Origin: Dipteris shenzhenensis
Taxonomy: Eukaryota; Polypodiophyta; Polypodiopsida; Gleicheniales
Direction: 5' to 3' (one strand)
Assembly: GCA_047967505.1 (NCBI GenBank)
Contig: CM106541.1
Length of the DNA: 64,000 bases
Below the pieces are notes generated by a model. It searched no databases. It saw nothing but the letters and a program-made list of their open reading frames with translations, and had not been told where the DNA came from. A program made the translations under genes and the position numbers. Position 1 is the first letter of the stretch; each line of letters starts with the position of its first letter. Positions 1 to 10,933 of this stretch are shown one piece after another.

Positions 1-387
1 CAATTGCTTTTTGGGGAATGGCTGCAATAAAGTCTCTTTCTTGTGAGAGATTTGTTTGAATGGTTAGAGTAGTTAGAAGAGGTCAAGAATATATACTCAA
101 GATATGCTCATATTGTTCTAGAAATGTGTGGCATTGGCTAAGCTTGCAAGCACCAGTGCATCCATTTGAAGGAATATTGAAAGGAGAAAGATATACTTTT
201 TATACAGTGTCCCATTTTGTGTTCTTTTACAAATTTCATTTTATACTACTGTTGTATTTTGTAACTTTAATTTTGTTGGCATTAATATTTTCATTCACTA
301 TTCTATTCAAAAGCATGCTATCATATAAATTTTTGCGCTATAATGGTCATTTCTGAGCAATCCAGTAAGAATCTGACCCTGGCACAA
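1..387. other. AT-rich flank, nothing recognised
   Basis: No coding sequence I can recognise. It becomes very AT-rich after about 190 and has stops in all frames at short intervals; the 98-codon ORF at 60-356 looks like chance. By comparison with transposon copy 2 it should correspond to the 3' end of the second rightward gene, but I could not align it by eye. Confidence 0.4.
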
Positions 388-543
388 AAGGGAAAAGTGT
401 TTGGCATCATGTGGGGAGCTCAAAAAGGTCAAAACCCTCTACGGTGCATATGGAGCTTGTTTGATTTGGATAGGCTCCATATGCACCATAGAGGGTTTTG
501 ACCTTTTTGAGCTCCATGCACGATGCCAAACACTTTTCCCTTC
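388..543. repeat. long fold-back hairpin, copy 1
   Basis: Near-perfect inverted repeat. The left arm at 388-456 (starting aagggaaaagtgtttggcat) is the reverse complement of the right arm at 473-543, with only a few mismatches and a loop of about 16 nt. It sits just past the 3' end of the leftward H3-like gene. The equivalent place in copy 2 (48281-48460) also holds a hairpin with the same gggaaaagtg core and the same tacggtgca/cacggtgca stretch, although most of the arm sequence differs. Confidence 0.9.
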
Positions 544-727
544 TGCATCCATGACAAAAGAACATAATTTGACGACTCAAATTCACACTGAACTTGCACA
601 AACTAATGGAAAGCATCACATAACATGGGAACAGTAATAGAACATAAAAATATCTTTTATTCATTGGCCTCAAAGGGCAAAGATTTACAAAATGATTCAG
701 ATTACACCAAATGAACCTAAACAACAT

Positions 728-2182
728 CTAGGGCCTAAGGGGGGGATCAGAGCAGATGTGCTTGGTGAGTGGAAGGTCCTTGTCCATCACTGTTACTCTT
801 TTGGCATGGATAGCACATAAATTTGCGTCTTCAAAAAGACCTACTCTCATCTACTCCATTGCCTCTTGAATTGCTCCCATAGCGCCTGAAGTGAAACACA
901 CATTATCCTTGTATTGCTGTGCTATTTCACGTAGAACACGTTGGAAGGGTGCACAGGGAATGAGATTGTCCATGATGGTTTGGAACTTGTGGATCTCAGC
1001 AAACGGGCTGCCAAACACCAGGATAAGGACATCAAATCTGAAAATAAAAATTATGGCAAACGACCATTTCAAAAGGGAGGAAAAGCCCAATTCAAAGCTG
1101 GTCAAAGGCGTGGACAGCCTGATAAACATCCCTGTACCAAGTTATCTGATGAAGAGAAAAAGTCGCTCATGGAGCAAAACAAATGTTTTATATGCAAAGG
1201 ATAGGGACACTTTCATAACTCTTGATATGGCAGGAAGGCTTGGCATCAAGCCTGAGGAAATGGGGCCATCCGGCATGTGTGATATGGCCAACCCTGAACT
1301 CAACACACCTGTCACTCCTATCATTGGTAAGTTGAGGATGCTTGAAGTGCCTTCATGCCTAATTTTTTGCACCTCTTATCTTTGGGGGACCCTGCACTGG
1401 CCTCTAGACATGGCGCCTCCATGGCCATTGTCCACTTTGAACTTCTTGTGCCTCTTCTCCCTTGCAACCTCCTCTTCAGAATCCTCTTCTTGTGTTTGGT
1501 GGGTCCTTCGAGGTGGCTTGTTGCGCCTAGGGTTCTATTTTTGTCCTTGGTCCCTGTACCTTGTGATGAGGCTGTGAGACAATAGGCTGAGGCTCTTACT
1601 CAGCTCGTACTAAAGGCTCCTCATATGTGACAATCTTGAGGCACAGAGGGTTGATGGTGCTCTTCCATGCGATCTGCTTGGTTGGAGGATTGGGGCCAAG
1701 GTTCATTACATCTGCGAGCCCGCCAAATACTTCCTCTTGTTGTGGCCCCTCCTTTAATGTCTCCATCTCCTTGCTTTGCCTTTCTTGCTCCCCTTGTTGG
1801 TCTAGATGCTCCATGTCAGGACCCCATGGAGGAGGGAGGGGCAGTTGATCACGAATAATTAGACTATTTTGTCCCTCTTGGGAGACCTCTCTACTTTTAT
1901 GATTAGTTGTGTGGAAGGACTGAGAGAACCCCTGCTTGGATCCTTCATCATGCTGGGATTCCTCATGGTGCTGAGATCCCTGGGATCCCCTATGAGAGTC
2001 GAATGGTGGGGGCTCACATTGCTGGGACTCCTAATGATGAGAATCACTTTCAGATCCCTGTTAATCATTGTCGTCTTGGCCACTGGGGCTTCCAATGTGT
2101 TGGACATGGAGTTGTGAGGAAGAGAGCGGGTAGCATCTAAACGGCATCCAATGGGTCTAGTAGTTTCTTTAATTCGTGCCAT
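728..2182 (-). pseudogene. histone H3-like gene of the transposon, copy 1
   Basis: The start codon at 2182 gives MARIKETTRPIG, close to the canonical H3 start MARTKQTARKSTG: K4 and R8 positions are kept, K9 is replaced by P and one residue is missing. The gene then runs through a long polar tail (1400-2150) with an acidic/basic block EEDSEE then KKFK (about 1430-1490). The histone fold lies at 728-1000: helix 1 FQRVLREIAQQYKD, helix 2 TSGAMGAIQEAME, helix 3 [21 protein letters not shown], ending SDPPLRP before a stop at 728-730. These match H3 blocks FQRLVREIAQDFK and [21 protein letters not shown] at equal spacing, without the loop-1 extension common in CENH3. Damage: a TAG (851-853) at a position where copy 2 has Q, frameshifts in the tail, and a foreign gag fragment at about 993-1350 replacing the start of the fold. 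Confidence 0.8.
993..1350 (+). mobile_element. retrotransposon gag zinc-knuckle fragment inside the H3-like gene
   Basis: The plus frame from about 993 reads a basic, glycine/lysine-rich stretch followed by KCFICKG, a stop, then GHFHNS, i.e. a CCHC nucleocapsid knuckle (C-x2-C-x4-H) with the context TKLSDEEKKSLMEQNK that is typical of plant Ty3/gypsy gag. The H3-like reading on the other strand is interrupted over the same interval, while copy 2 is continuous there. No LTR or target duplication was found, so this is a fragment. The borders are approximate. Confidence 0.55.
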
Positions 2183-2213
2183 AGAAATGAGGGATTTTAG
2201 AGTTTTGAAGTGC

Positions 2214-2221
2214 TTTATATA
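2214..2221 (-). promoter_or_regulatory. TATA box of H3-like gene, copy 1
   Basis: TATATAAA on the minus strand, 32 nt upstream of the ATG at 2182. The same motif sits at the same 32 nt distance in copy 2. Further upstream on the minus strand are aaccctaa motifs (telo-box type) and AGGGCCTATAAATA (about 2236-2275). The spacing implies a very short 5' leader. Confidence 0.6.
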
Positions 2222-2499
2222 GTCTTTTTTAAAGCACTTTAGGGTTTTTATTTATAGGCCCTTTTAAATTAGGGTTTTTGGAGTGCAACCCCTCCCCCCC
2301 CCTGTAATGCTTAATCTTCACCACCCTCCTCCCAACCCACCCACCCATCCGCCCTGCCATGTCGCACATGCAATTTTGTAATTTCCAAACAAATTTGTGA
2401 ATTTTGGAATCTATAATTGACTCAAAATAGTGTTAACTTTATTCAAACATTTTACATTTGGGGTTCTCTTGGACCCGACGCCTCCCCTGTCTGACTCTA

Positions 2500-5330
2500 T
2501 GTTGCAACCAAAGTGCAACCCCTTGGCTCCCTATTGAGGACTTCCAAGCAACACATCTCCTTGTCTTCTTGACATTTTGAACCACTTTTGTGAGACTTGA
2601 GACCTCTACCTTGTCGCGCTTGAGAGTCTTGTCCTCTAGACATTTGTAAAACTAGTCAAAGATTTCATGTAGTGCATTGCTTCGCACAATACCACCCCCA
2701 TGCCTTGTATTCTTGAAGTATGCTGCCTTTGCTATGTAGTGCGATTTGTCCATTCCTTGAGTATTCCAAATGGATAGAGGGCCCCATTTCTCTACAAACC
2801 ATGGTGCATGCATGTAGAGAATATGCTGTAAAGAAAAACATCATATTAGAAACATAAACTAACTCAAGTTTAAAGCACAAAATTTCAACCCAAGAAGGAT
2901 TACCATGTAATGTGTAATATGTGACTCCCCCCATGCTTCTACCATCAATGATATGAATTCTCCCAATGCTGTTTTAAATCTTTCATAATAAAGCTCATCT
3001 ATTTGACCTTGTCTAAGAAACTTTATAAATGCATCAAGCTTTGTCCACAGTTTTGCTCTCAAAGTAGCAATTCACGAATGTGAAGCTTGATTTGTAGTGC
3101 ACTCACACAAGGCTTTCCAGTACTCCCAAATTAGGGTGCTTTGAGCCAATATATGTTTTTCTTTATCAGCATTGTGGTTAGACAAGAACCTCCTTGCCTT
3201 TCCTCCACCCATGGACACTTTAGCAGGAAGATTTTGTGCCTTTCCTGATTGTTTCTTGTCTTGCTTGAGCTTCACATTGCCTCTGTGAAGTCCCATTAGT
3301 GAGAGTAGTTCTTCAGCCTTGGCAATGCATTGTGTAGATACTTGTTGTGGCCTTGAATTCCAAGCATAAACTAGATGGAGATAGAGTAACTTATAAAGTA
3401 TACGTAGTTCAGCATGCAAAGTACACACGTGTACCCGCTCCAATGGATTTGGTGGAATGGGGTCCCACTTGGGATCCTTTTTGTGATGATCAAGAACTGC
3501 AATTTGGTTGCAAGAAAGGATGCAATTTTCCCAGTGTAGGCTTCCCTTTTACATCTTCTGAGAGTGGGTGCAATACAAGCATGTCCATTTTGCATCTGCA
3601 CCTGTATCACAACCATACAAGCACTTAAGGGTCTTCAAATCACCAGCTAGATGCCATTCAACCTTAAACATTCCATGCCCATCCACTACTAATGTTTGCC
3701 CTGCCTCTTGTCTTCAAATAATTGACGGGATGGCGGTTCTCTCCAAAACCCACTTTAATGTCTCGTGGCACTCCTTTGGGGTCTCAAAGGCTGCAAGCCA
3801 CCATATGTCCTTCTCAGATTGGACTAAGAAGCCCTACTCAACTTCCTCGTCCCCTTAATCAAAACACAAGGAATCATTCATAATACAAATGCTCACCCTC
3901 TCTAGCTTGTGCTCTTTTACCAACTGAGCTTCATCCATTTTTATAACAAATACTAGCTTGCCATCTATACAATGAAAGAGAAATACTGTAAGGATATAGA
4001 AATGAGAAGAAATAAAGTTGAATGCGAACAAGGAATTTCTCTTACCTTCTTCTCTCATCCCATAGAATTTGACCATGGCTCTCTGCAAATTCTCTACATC
4101 CATGTAAACATTATTGAAAGCATTCATCTCAAACGTTTGGATGCCAGATTTCTTTTTACTCTTCCAAGTCATTGTGCCACTTACACAATGGTATCTTCCA
4201 AGCTTTTCTCTAGCACATTGGTTTCTTTCTTGATGTAAGCATTACAGACCACGGTATTGGAAATGACATTGTAGATATCTTATACTTTTCCTCCATAGCA
4301 GACATGAAAATTTTAAAAATAGAGTTGTAAGCTTCATGACTTACACCAGCAGCATCACAAGCTCCAAGCACCTCCTTTTCTTGCATGAGGCCCTTGAAGT
4401 CCTTCATTACCTCTCTAGCAACTTGTTCATGTAGCACTTTTTATCTAGGGTCCTTCAACACTTCAATGACATCAGTGGCTTTATTAAACTTCTTAGAACA
4501 TATCAAGGATCACTATCATCCATTTCCATTGTTCCCATCACATCCTCCATGAAATTCCTAAAGTAGAGTACAAATGAGTCTTAGTGGAAACAATGCAGCA
4601 CCACAAATATTTTGGAGTAAAAACTTTCATTGAAAATTTGGGGAACTAACCTTGCAGCCCATACTCTCCTCTTTTGGGAACCTCTATTGGTTGACAATGC
4701 ATCCATAGATTGCAATTGTCTTTTCCTCTCCTTCAGTCCCAAAGGTGTTCCCTTCAACTTTTATACTCATTCTATCGACTTCTCTCGTTCCTTCTCCAGA
4801 GCACGTTGAACTTGGCCATAAATAGACCTTTCCAAATCTTGTTTGCTTTTAGCGAGCTTCTGGATTGATTCTTCCAATTCCCATCGCTCCAAGTCCAGTG
4901 CACATGCTTTGTCTTCACTGAGTTCTTTGTTTTGTAATTGGAGATCCTGCATACTACTATGGATTGCCACAATAGGAATATTTCCCAAATGTGTAAGTTC
5001 TTCTGCTTGGGCTCTCTACACCTCGCTTGCTTGCATAGCCAATGTCTGAGAATGGTTCAATCGATTACAATAACCAAGCAATCCAGCATGTCCATTGCCA
5101 ACAAACCGAACATCATGCACTATATGAAAAAAAGGACTCTTTTGGGTGGCAGGGTCTAAAGGATACAAGTTTCCATCCTCCCAAAGGTCAAGATGCTTTT
5201 TCCCTTGCAATCAAAGATTGTGGAGCACACTTTGAGTTCCACTATATCCCAAATGGTGTGTGCTTGCATATTCTACCTCCAGTTGTGGGTTCACATGGTA
5301 CTTGTTGGACATGTCCTCGAGTGGTGCCAT
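2500..5330 (-). pseudogene. transposase-like gene of the H3-carrying transposon, copy 1
   Basis: Read on the minus strand from an ATG at 5328-5330 (MAPLEDMSNKY). The order of recognisable blocks matches copy 2: GKKHLDLW and LYPLDP with GYCNRLN (5016-5210); a coiled coil rich in E, K, L (4767-4990); KDFK and AACD/GACD-AGVS-EAY (4210-4437); WKSKKKSGIQTFEMNAF (about 4100-4170); KMDEAQLVKEHKLERVS (3870-3950); IWWLAAFETPKECHETLKWVL; RVHVCTLHAELR (3400-3440); MGGGKARRFL-NHN (3180-3220); ITHYM then WNTQGM and RHGGG (2680-2920). GT-AG introns are visible at about 3965-4045 and 2826-2903. Conserved acidic residues in KMDEAQ, the WHLARDLKTLK block seen in copy 2, and TLHAELR could be a DDE-type triad; that is inference. 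Frameshifts and stops make it a pseudogene. I do not recognise a named superfamily. Confidence 0.6.
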
Positions 5331-5333
5331 GAG

Positions 5334-5691
5334 TGTGAAGAGAGTGGGAGAGAAGTAAGGAGTATCACTCGCAACTTTCTCACATACACAATGGGGGAAT
5401 CCACACAAAGGTGGAGGCTGAAAACAATTTTCCTCTTCTTAGTTGTGAAAGCCAAAAGAACTCTCTCTAAGTACAAAAGGAATACATGAGTCCTATATGT
5501 GGGTCTCCAACCAAACTCAGCTAACCTAGGTGGCATACTAAGTGAGCCACTAACTAGAGTACATAAAGATAGCTGCCATCCAGCTATCATTCATGGGCGG
5601 TGTACCAACTGCATTTGCATCTAACAAGTCAGTGACATAAATGCACAACAATCACCCTGGCATATCATGAGTGGAGCTCGATATCTCAACA
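5334..5691 (-). repeat. 3' LTR of copia 1
   Basis: 358 bp, nearly the same as 15833-16188. The plus strand starts tgtgaagagagtgggagag and ends gatatctcaaca. It is preceded on the plus strand by target duplication ATGAG. Confidence 0.95.
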
Positions 5692-5911
5692 CTCCCCCTC
5701 GAGCTCAATCCTAATTCCTGCACACCAAGCAGTCCCTGAACTTGTGCAACTTCTCTGCACCCAATGCCTTCGCGAATATGTCAGCTACCTGATCCTCTGT
5801 GCTGACATAAACCAGATCAATAAAACCTACTAGAACCTTCTCCTGCACATAGTGATTCCTCAATGTGCTTTGTTCTAGCATGATAAAGTGGGTTATTTGC
5901 CAAGTGTATAC
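5692..5911 (-). pseudogene. copia 1 RNase H tail and polypurine tract
   Basis: The minus strand carries the end of the copia RNase H region. Readable pieces correspond to the usual KHIEV…HF, VYVSTEDQVADIF and ALGAEKLHKFRDCLVC run, with TAG stops in place of several sense codons. The polypurine tract ctcgagggggag (minus strand, 5692-5702) lies directly against the LTR. The region is cut at 5911 by the inner copia element; its other side resumes at 11196. Confidence 0.7.
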
Positions 5912-6168
5912 TGTTGAGAGTTCACGCTCAACATCATGTGATCATGTGTGCATAGCACCATCACGTGATCATATGTGCATAGTACTAACCTTATAGAGTG
6001 CTATAAAGGAAAGGGTTAGATCCCCTAATCCTAACCCTAAAAGGGTTTGTATATATTCTATTTTTTCAACTAAATCTAGTGTACAGTTAGTCATTTGTGG
6101 TGTGCTCTCTAGCTGTGCCCTCTCTCCTCATCTCCACTCTTCTCCTCTCCCCTCTTCATATTTTGTCA
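5912..6168 (+). repeat. 5' LTR of copia 2
   Basis: 257 bp. It contains a palindromic start (tgttgagagttc-acgctcaaca), cctaatcctaaccctaaa and a TATATATT stretch likely near the promoter, then a C/T-rich 3' end. Confidence 0.95.
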
Positions 6169-6180
6169 TGGTATCAGAGC
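6169..6180 (+). other. primer-binding site of copia 2
   Basis: TGGTATCAGAGC directly after the 5' LTR, complementary to the 3' end of plant initiator methionine tRNA. Confidence 0.9.
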
Positions 6181-6677
6181 TCCCTTGCCTTCTGCTAAGG
6201 CATTGTGATTCTTGAGAGTGTGAAGACATTGTGAGATTGAGAGTTCTCTTGAGTGTTCTCCGTGAGAGTCCACTTCTGGTGAGAGATCTTCATCAGTCCA
6301 TTTGAGAGAAAATTTCCGTCATTCCTTAAGAGATTTCCGTTCATTTCTTGAGATTTCCTTGTGAGGATTTCAATTCATTTTGTGGTTCATTCTTATTGTG
6401 AGAGAGAGATTTCATTGAGATAGGAATCAATTGCTTGTGATAGAGATTTGGAGAGGAAATCCATTCGTGATGAGAGAAATTGTGAGAATCTCTATGAGGA
6501 ATAGAGGTGTCTGAGAGATTAGAAGAAAGAGCCTCCATCTCAGAGAGAAAGAGAGACTCCAAAGCAGCAAGGGCGGCCGACTAGCTACAACGACTCCATC
6601 ATCACCAAGAGCCAAGGCTTCCAAGGCTCTTCTACAACTACTCTCCTCTGCAGCAGTGACTAAGCCAAGCAATATCC

Positions 6678-7046
6678 ATGGGCAAACCAGCACCTACAAT
6701 AGCCAAGGCCTCGACTTGCTTCTATCTCCAGCTCTATAAGGCGCTGCTGTTGATTGCCGAGGAACACAAGATCTCCAGTGTATCCGTGGAGGGAATTGTG
6801 TTCTACGACCAATGTCTGCAGCACAAGATCATGAGGAGCAGCAATTTGCTGAAAGGGGATGAAGTGGCAATCGTGTGCGAAACAGCTGCAAGAGGCGAAA
6901 ACCAGGTGGTGTTGGCCACAGTGACAGACGAGCGTGGTCATTTTCGAGCCGTTTTGCCCAATACAGTCTTCGACAATCGGGGCACCATCAAATGCTCAGC
7001 CGAGCTACCGGAGAAACCAGATCAACCAGAGTTTTTGCAACAGTAG
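6678..7046 (+). pseudogene. Ole e 1-like host gene fragment carried in copia 2
   Basis: A 122-codon open frame with no resemblance to copia gag. After about 25 residues it reads SVSVEGIVFYDQC, then a gap, LLKGDEVAIVCET, then ATVTDERGHFRAVLP and a later IKCSAELPEKPD. This is the V-x-G-x-V-x-C, L-x-GA/D-x-V-x-x-C, T-D-x-x-G-x-F pattern of Ole e 1 / pollen extensin-like secreted proteins; one usual cysteine appears as Y. It is GC-richer than the rest of the element, sits between the primer-binding site and the remaining gag (from about 7050), and replaces the N-terminal gag domain. No intron is visible, which fits capture from a spliced RNA or from one exon. The identification rests on motif spacing only. 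Confidence 0.5.
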
Positions 7047-7049
7047 TGA

Positions 7050-7780
7050 AACCTGTCATGCTTATGTACTCCGCATAAAATACTATAACAATCAACTTGC
7101 AGCAGTAGGAGAGACTATGGACCCCGCAAAAATGGTTCAAGTAATCCTGAATGGACCAGGAGAGGGATACGAGAATCTAGTCTAGAGTATTGCCATCCAA
7201 TGGCAAATTCCAACACTGGAAGAACTTCAATCAGTTCTACTTAGTGAAGAACTCAGGACTCCGGCCATTCAAGCACGTAAAGGTCATTCTAATGATCAGA
7301 CATTCACAGCTTCAGACAAAAGCAGAGGCAAAGGTAGATCATACCAGAAAAGTGGTCATCATCAACAAAATCAAAGTCAAAATCAGCATCAGCATCATCC
7401 TCAGCAACATCAAAATCAGCAAAGAGAAAATCATTCCAATCGATAAAGATTCCAAGGACGAGGGAATGCATCCACCAATGTGTCAAACATTTAGTGCAAC
7501 TACTGTCACAAGTTTGGACACTATGAAAGAGATTGTTGCAAGAAGCAGTACGACGAAGGCAGTCAATCCAGTAGTAATCGAGGGAATTCCCGAGGCAGAG
7601 GAAATCATCGTGGTGGACATTCTAGTCATAGTCATTTTGCAAATGAACATGGAAATATGTTTCTTGCAAGTGAGGAATTGCATCAAAATGATACAGTGTA
7701 TCTAGACAGTGTATCTAGACACTGATTTCAATCCCAAAGAGGATTTTAGCTATCAAGTCGACCAAGTGGAATAGGATCCT
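7050..7780 (+). pseudogene. copia 2 gag, C-terminal part
   Basis: Starts abruptly after the captured fragment with SAYVLRIKYYNNQLAAVGE and DPAKMVQVILNG, the C-terminal half of a copia gag domain. A Q/H/N-rich linker and the zinc knuckle CNYCHKFGHYERDC (about 7497-7540) follow. Several TAG codons stand where Q is expected, so no long frame survives. The N-terminal half of gag is absent. Confidence 0.75.
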
Positions 7781-10700
7781 TGGTACATCGACAGCGGTGC
7801 ATCATCTCATATGACAAATCACCAGGAATGGTTCACAAAAATGAAACCATTATAAGGACATAAAAATGTCATTTACACAGCAGACAATACACCGAATCTG
7901 GTTCAAGGGACAGGTGTTATCCCTATGAACAATTTCACAAGTATAAAAGGATTAGTCAAAGATGTGCTCTATGTTTTGAAGCTCAGCAAGAACCTTTTGT
8001 TAGTAGGTCAAATGACGGAACACAATTACAAAGTCATCTTTGACGATGATGAATGCACTATCAGAGACAAATCCAAAAGATGTCAGCTAGTAGCAAAATG
8101 TGTCAAGGTAGGAAGCTTATACAGAATGCTAGCTACAATACCAGATAAGCATGCCATGTCAGCTCAATCGCAATAGATACCAAGTATCTGCAAAATGGCA
8201 CAAGAGATATGGTCATGTCAATTTCAAGTACTTGTTAGATCTCAGGAATCAGAATATGGCGATTGGGATTCCGAAGCTACAGTTTCTTGGAAAGGTTTGG
8301 AAAGGATGTTGCTTTGGCAAACAAAAGCAAACCAACTTTGTCAGAAGTACCTCCCATGCATGAGGTATTCTTGATTTGATTCATACATATGTATGGGGTT
8401 ATGCCCAGACCCACAGCATCAATGGTTCACTTTACTACTTGACCTTCATCGACGACTATAGCAAATATTGTTGGGTCTACATTCTAAAAGAGAAATCTGA
8501 AGTGTTTTCCAAATTTTAAGAATTCAAAGCCATGGTAGAAAACCAGACAGGTAGAAAGATCAAGGTCATGAGATCAGATAGAGGAGGTGAATACATGTCT
8601 TTAGCATTCATGAACTTTTGTAGAAATCACGGCATACGAAGACAATTCACATGTGCAGATACTCCTCAGTAGAATGCAAGAGCTGAAAGGAAGAATGGGA
8701 CTTTAGCAGACAGTGCTAGAGCAATGCTTAGTGAAAAGCATCTTCCGAATCAGTATTGGGTAGAAGCAATAGCTACAGTAAACTACTTGCTTAATCGGCT
8801 TCCTATCGAACCAATACAGGGTATGGCTCCTTATGAAGCATTCACTGGACACAAGCCACGCATTGGGCATCTCCGCATATTTGGTTGCATAGCATATGCC
8901 CACATACATGATGATCATCGCAGGAAATTGGATGCGAAGTCACACAAATGCATCATGGTTGGCTACAGTGAAGAAAGCAAAGCATACAAATTGTATGATC
9001 CCATCAACCGCAAAGTCATTATCTCCAAAGATGTAATCTTTGATGAGGAATCAGAATGAAAAACCTCACCTACACAAGAGATAGAAGCATCGACTTCATA
9101 GTCATCTACAAAACAGGTTGATGAAGAAGAGCAAGAATTGCCAGCAATACCCCAAGCAGAGCCACAGTAGCTCAGACGGTCTACTAGGAAAAGCACACCT
9201 CTAGCCAGATTGACATATGCTCAGAAAGGCAAAGCAATTCAGGTGGAAACCACCAACTATGCTCTTATGACTACCATCATGGCTATAGAAGAGCCAGTGT
9301 ACTTTGAAGACGCAGTAGACAAGCCAGAATGGCAAACTGCTGTGACTGAAGAAATGGATGCTTTGTATAAGAATAATACTTGGGAATTATGCGACCTTCC
9401 ACCAGGAAAGAAGGCCATAGCAAACAAATGGGTATACAAAGTGAAGTACAATCCAGATGGAAGTATTTAGAGATACAAAGCCAAACTAGTTGCAAAAGGA
9501 TTTGCATAGCAATATGGTCAAGACTATGATGAGACTTATGCTCCAGTAGCAAAGATGGATTCCATACGGTTCTTGATATCACTAGCGACACTTAGCAAAT
9601 GGAATGTGTATCAGCTTGATGTCAAGAATGCATTTCTCAATGGTTACCTAGACGAGGAAGTCTACATGCAACAACCAACAGGTTATGTTGAACCAGGACA
9701 GGAGAATAAGGTTTGCCATCTCAAGAAAAGTCTCTATTGCAAGCACCCAGAAGTTGGTACAGTAGAATTGACAAGTATTTTACCAATCTGGGATACATGA
9801 AATCCAGTGCAGATCATACTCTCTACTACAAAGTTCAAGGGGAAGACATTACTATTGCACTTTTGTATGTAGATGATCTGATTGTGACAGGAAGCAAGGA
9901 TAGCTTCATCAGAAAATTGAAACAAGACTATTCTGCAGAGTTCGACATGAAAGATCTTGGACTTATGCACTATTTTCTTGGAATTGAGTTCTGGAGAGAT
10001 TCAGATAGCACATTCATGAGTCAACTCAAGTATGTTGACAGTCTCCTGAAGAAGTTTCATATGGCAGATTGCAAGATTGCAGCTACTCCCATGGAACAGA
10101 GTTTGAAACTTACTAAAGATTCAAAAAAGCCTACAGTCAATGACAGATACTACAGGCAACTCATCGGATCTCTTATATATCTTACAATCACATGGCCAGA
10201 TATTTGTTATGCAGTAAGCTCACTAGCATAGTTTATGGAAAATCCAAAACAGTCTCACTAGAATGCAGCCAAAAGAGTCTTGAGATACATCAGAGGTACA
10301 AGACAGTTTGGGATAGAATACAGAGGAAGTCATCCATGGCTGCATGGATACTGTGACAGTGACTATGACGGAGATCATGAGACTAGGAGATCGACACAGG
10401 GATATGCATTTTTCCTTGGTCAAGGTGCTATATCATGATTGTCAAACAAACAACCAACTGTTTCTTTGTCTTCTACTAAAGCAGAACATAGAGCACTCAC
10501 TACAGGTGCATGTGAGGCTATATGGCTCAAAAGACTATTGTTAGAAACATATTACTTTGATGAGTCAAAGCCAACAACAATAGCCAACAACAATATACTG
10601 TGATAATCAATCGGCTCAAGCTGGCCAAAAATCTGGTATATCACTCCAAGACAAAGCACATTAATGTCAGAGAGCACTTCATCAGAGAAAGAGTGTTACT

Positions 10701-10830
10701 TAGTGACATCACACTGTAGCATTGTGATAGCAAAGAGAATGTTGCAGACATCTTTACCAAACCACTCGGTAAAGAGCTATTCGAGAAACACCGACTAGCT
10801 CTTGGTTTGACATAGAGGAAGGACATTCCC
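7781..10830 (+). pseudogene. copia 2 pol: protease, integrase, RT, RNase H
   Basis: The protease active-site block is WYIDSGASSHMT (7781-7816). The GAG-pre-integrase and integrase region (7925-9059) includes LDLIHTYVWGY, TFIDDYSKYCW and RSDRGGEYMS, plus the usual NYLLNRLP and FGCIAYAHI. RT (9210-10231) has NKWVYKVKYN, YQLDVKNAFLNG and ALLYVDDLIVTG, the last being the catalytic YVDD. RNase H (10240-10830) is very degraded. In-frame TAG codons at 8670, 9099, 9168, 9507 and 10229 replace expected Q codons; the one at 9469 and several frameshifts add to the damage. Cannot be functional as it stands. Confidence 0.85.
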
Positions 10831-10933
10831 ATTAAAGGGGTGTGATGGAATGTAATGCTCAGTCCTTCTTCGATTCCCCAGAATCATCATCTTGAGGGAA
10901 GGCCTACTTCATGATGTTGATCTTGAGGAAAGG

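Noticed and set aside
891-1577. 228-codon plus-strand ORF
   Set aside because: Mixes antisense of the H3-like gene with the inserted gag fragment; no coherent domain over its length.
5693-6300. Host gene promoter suggested by repeated taaccctaaccctaaa
   Set aside because: The sequence lies inside the copia 2 LTR (5912-6168) and is repeated in the other LTR.
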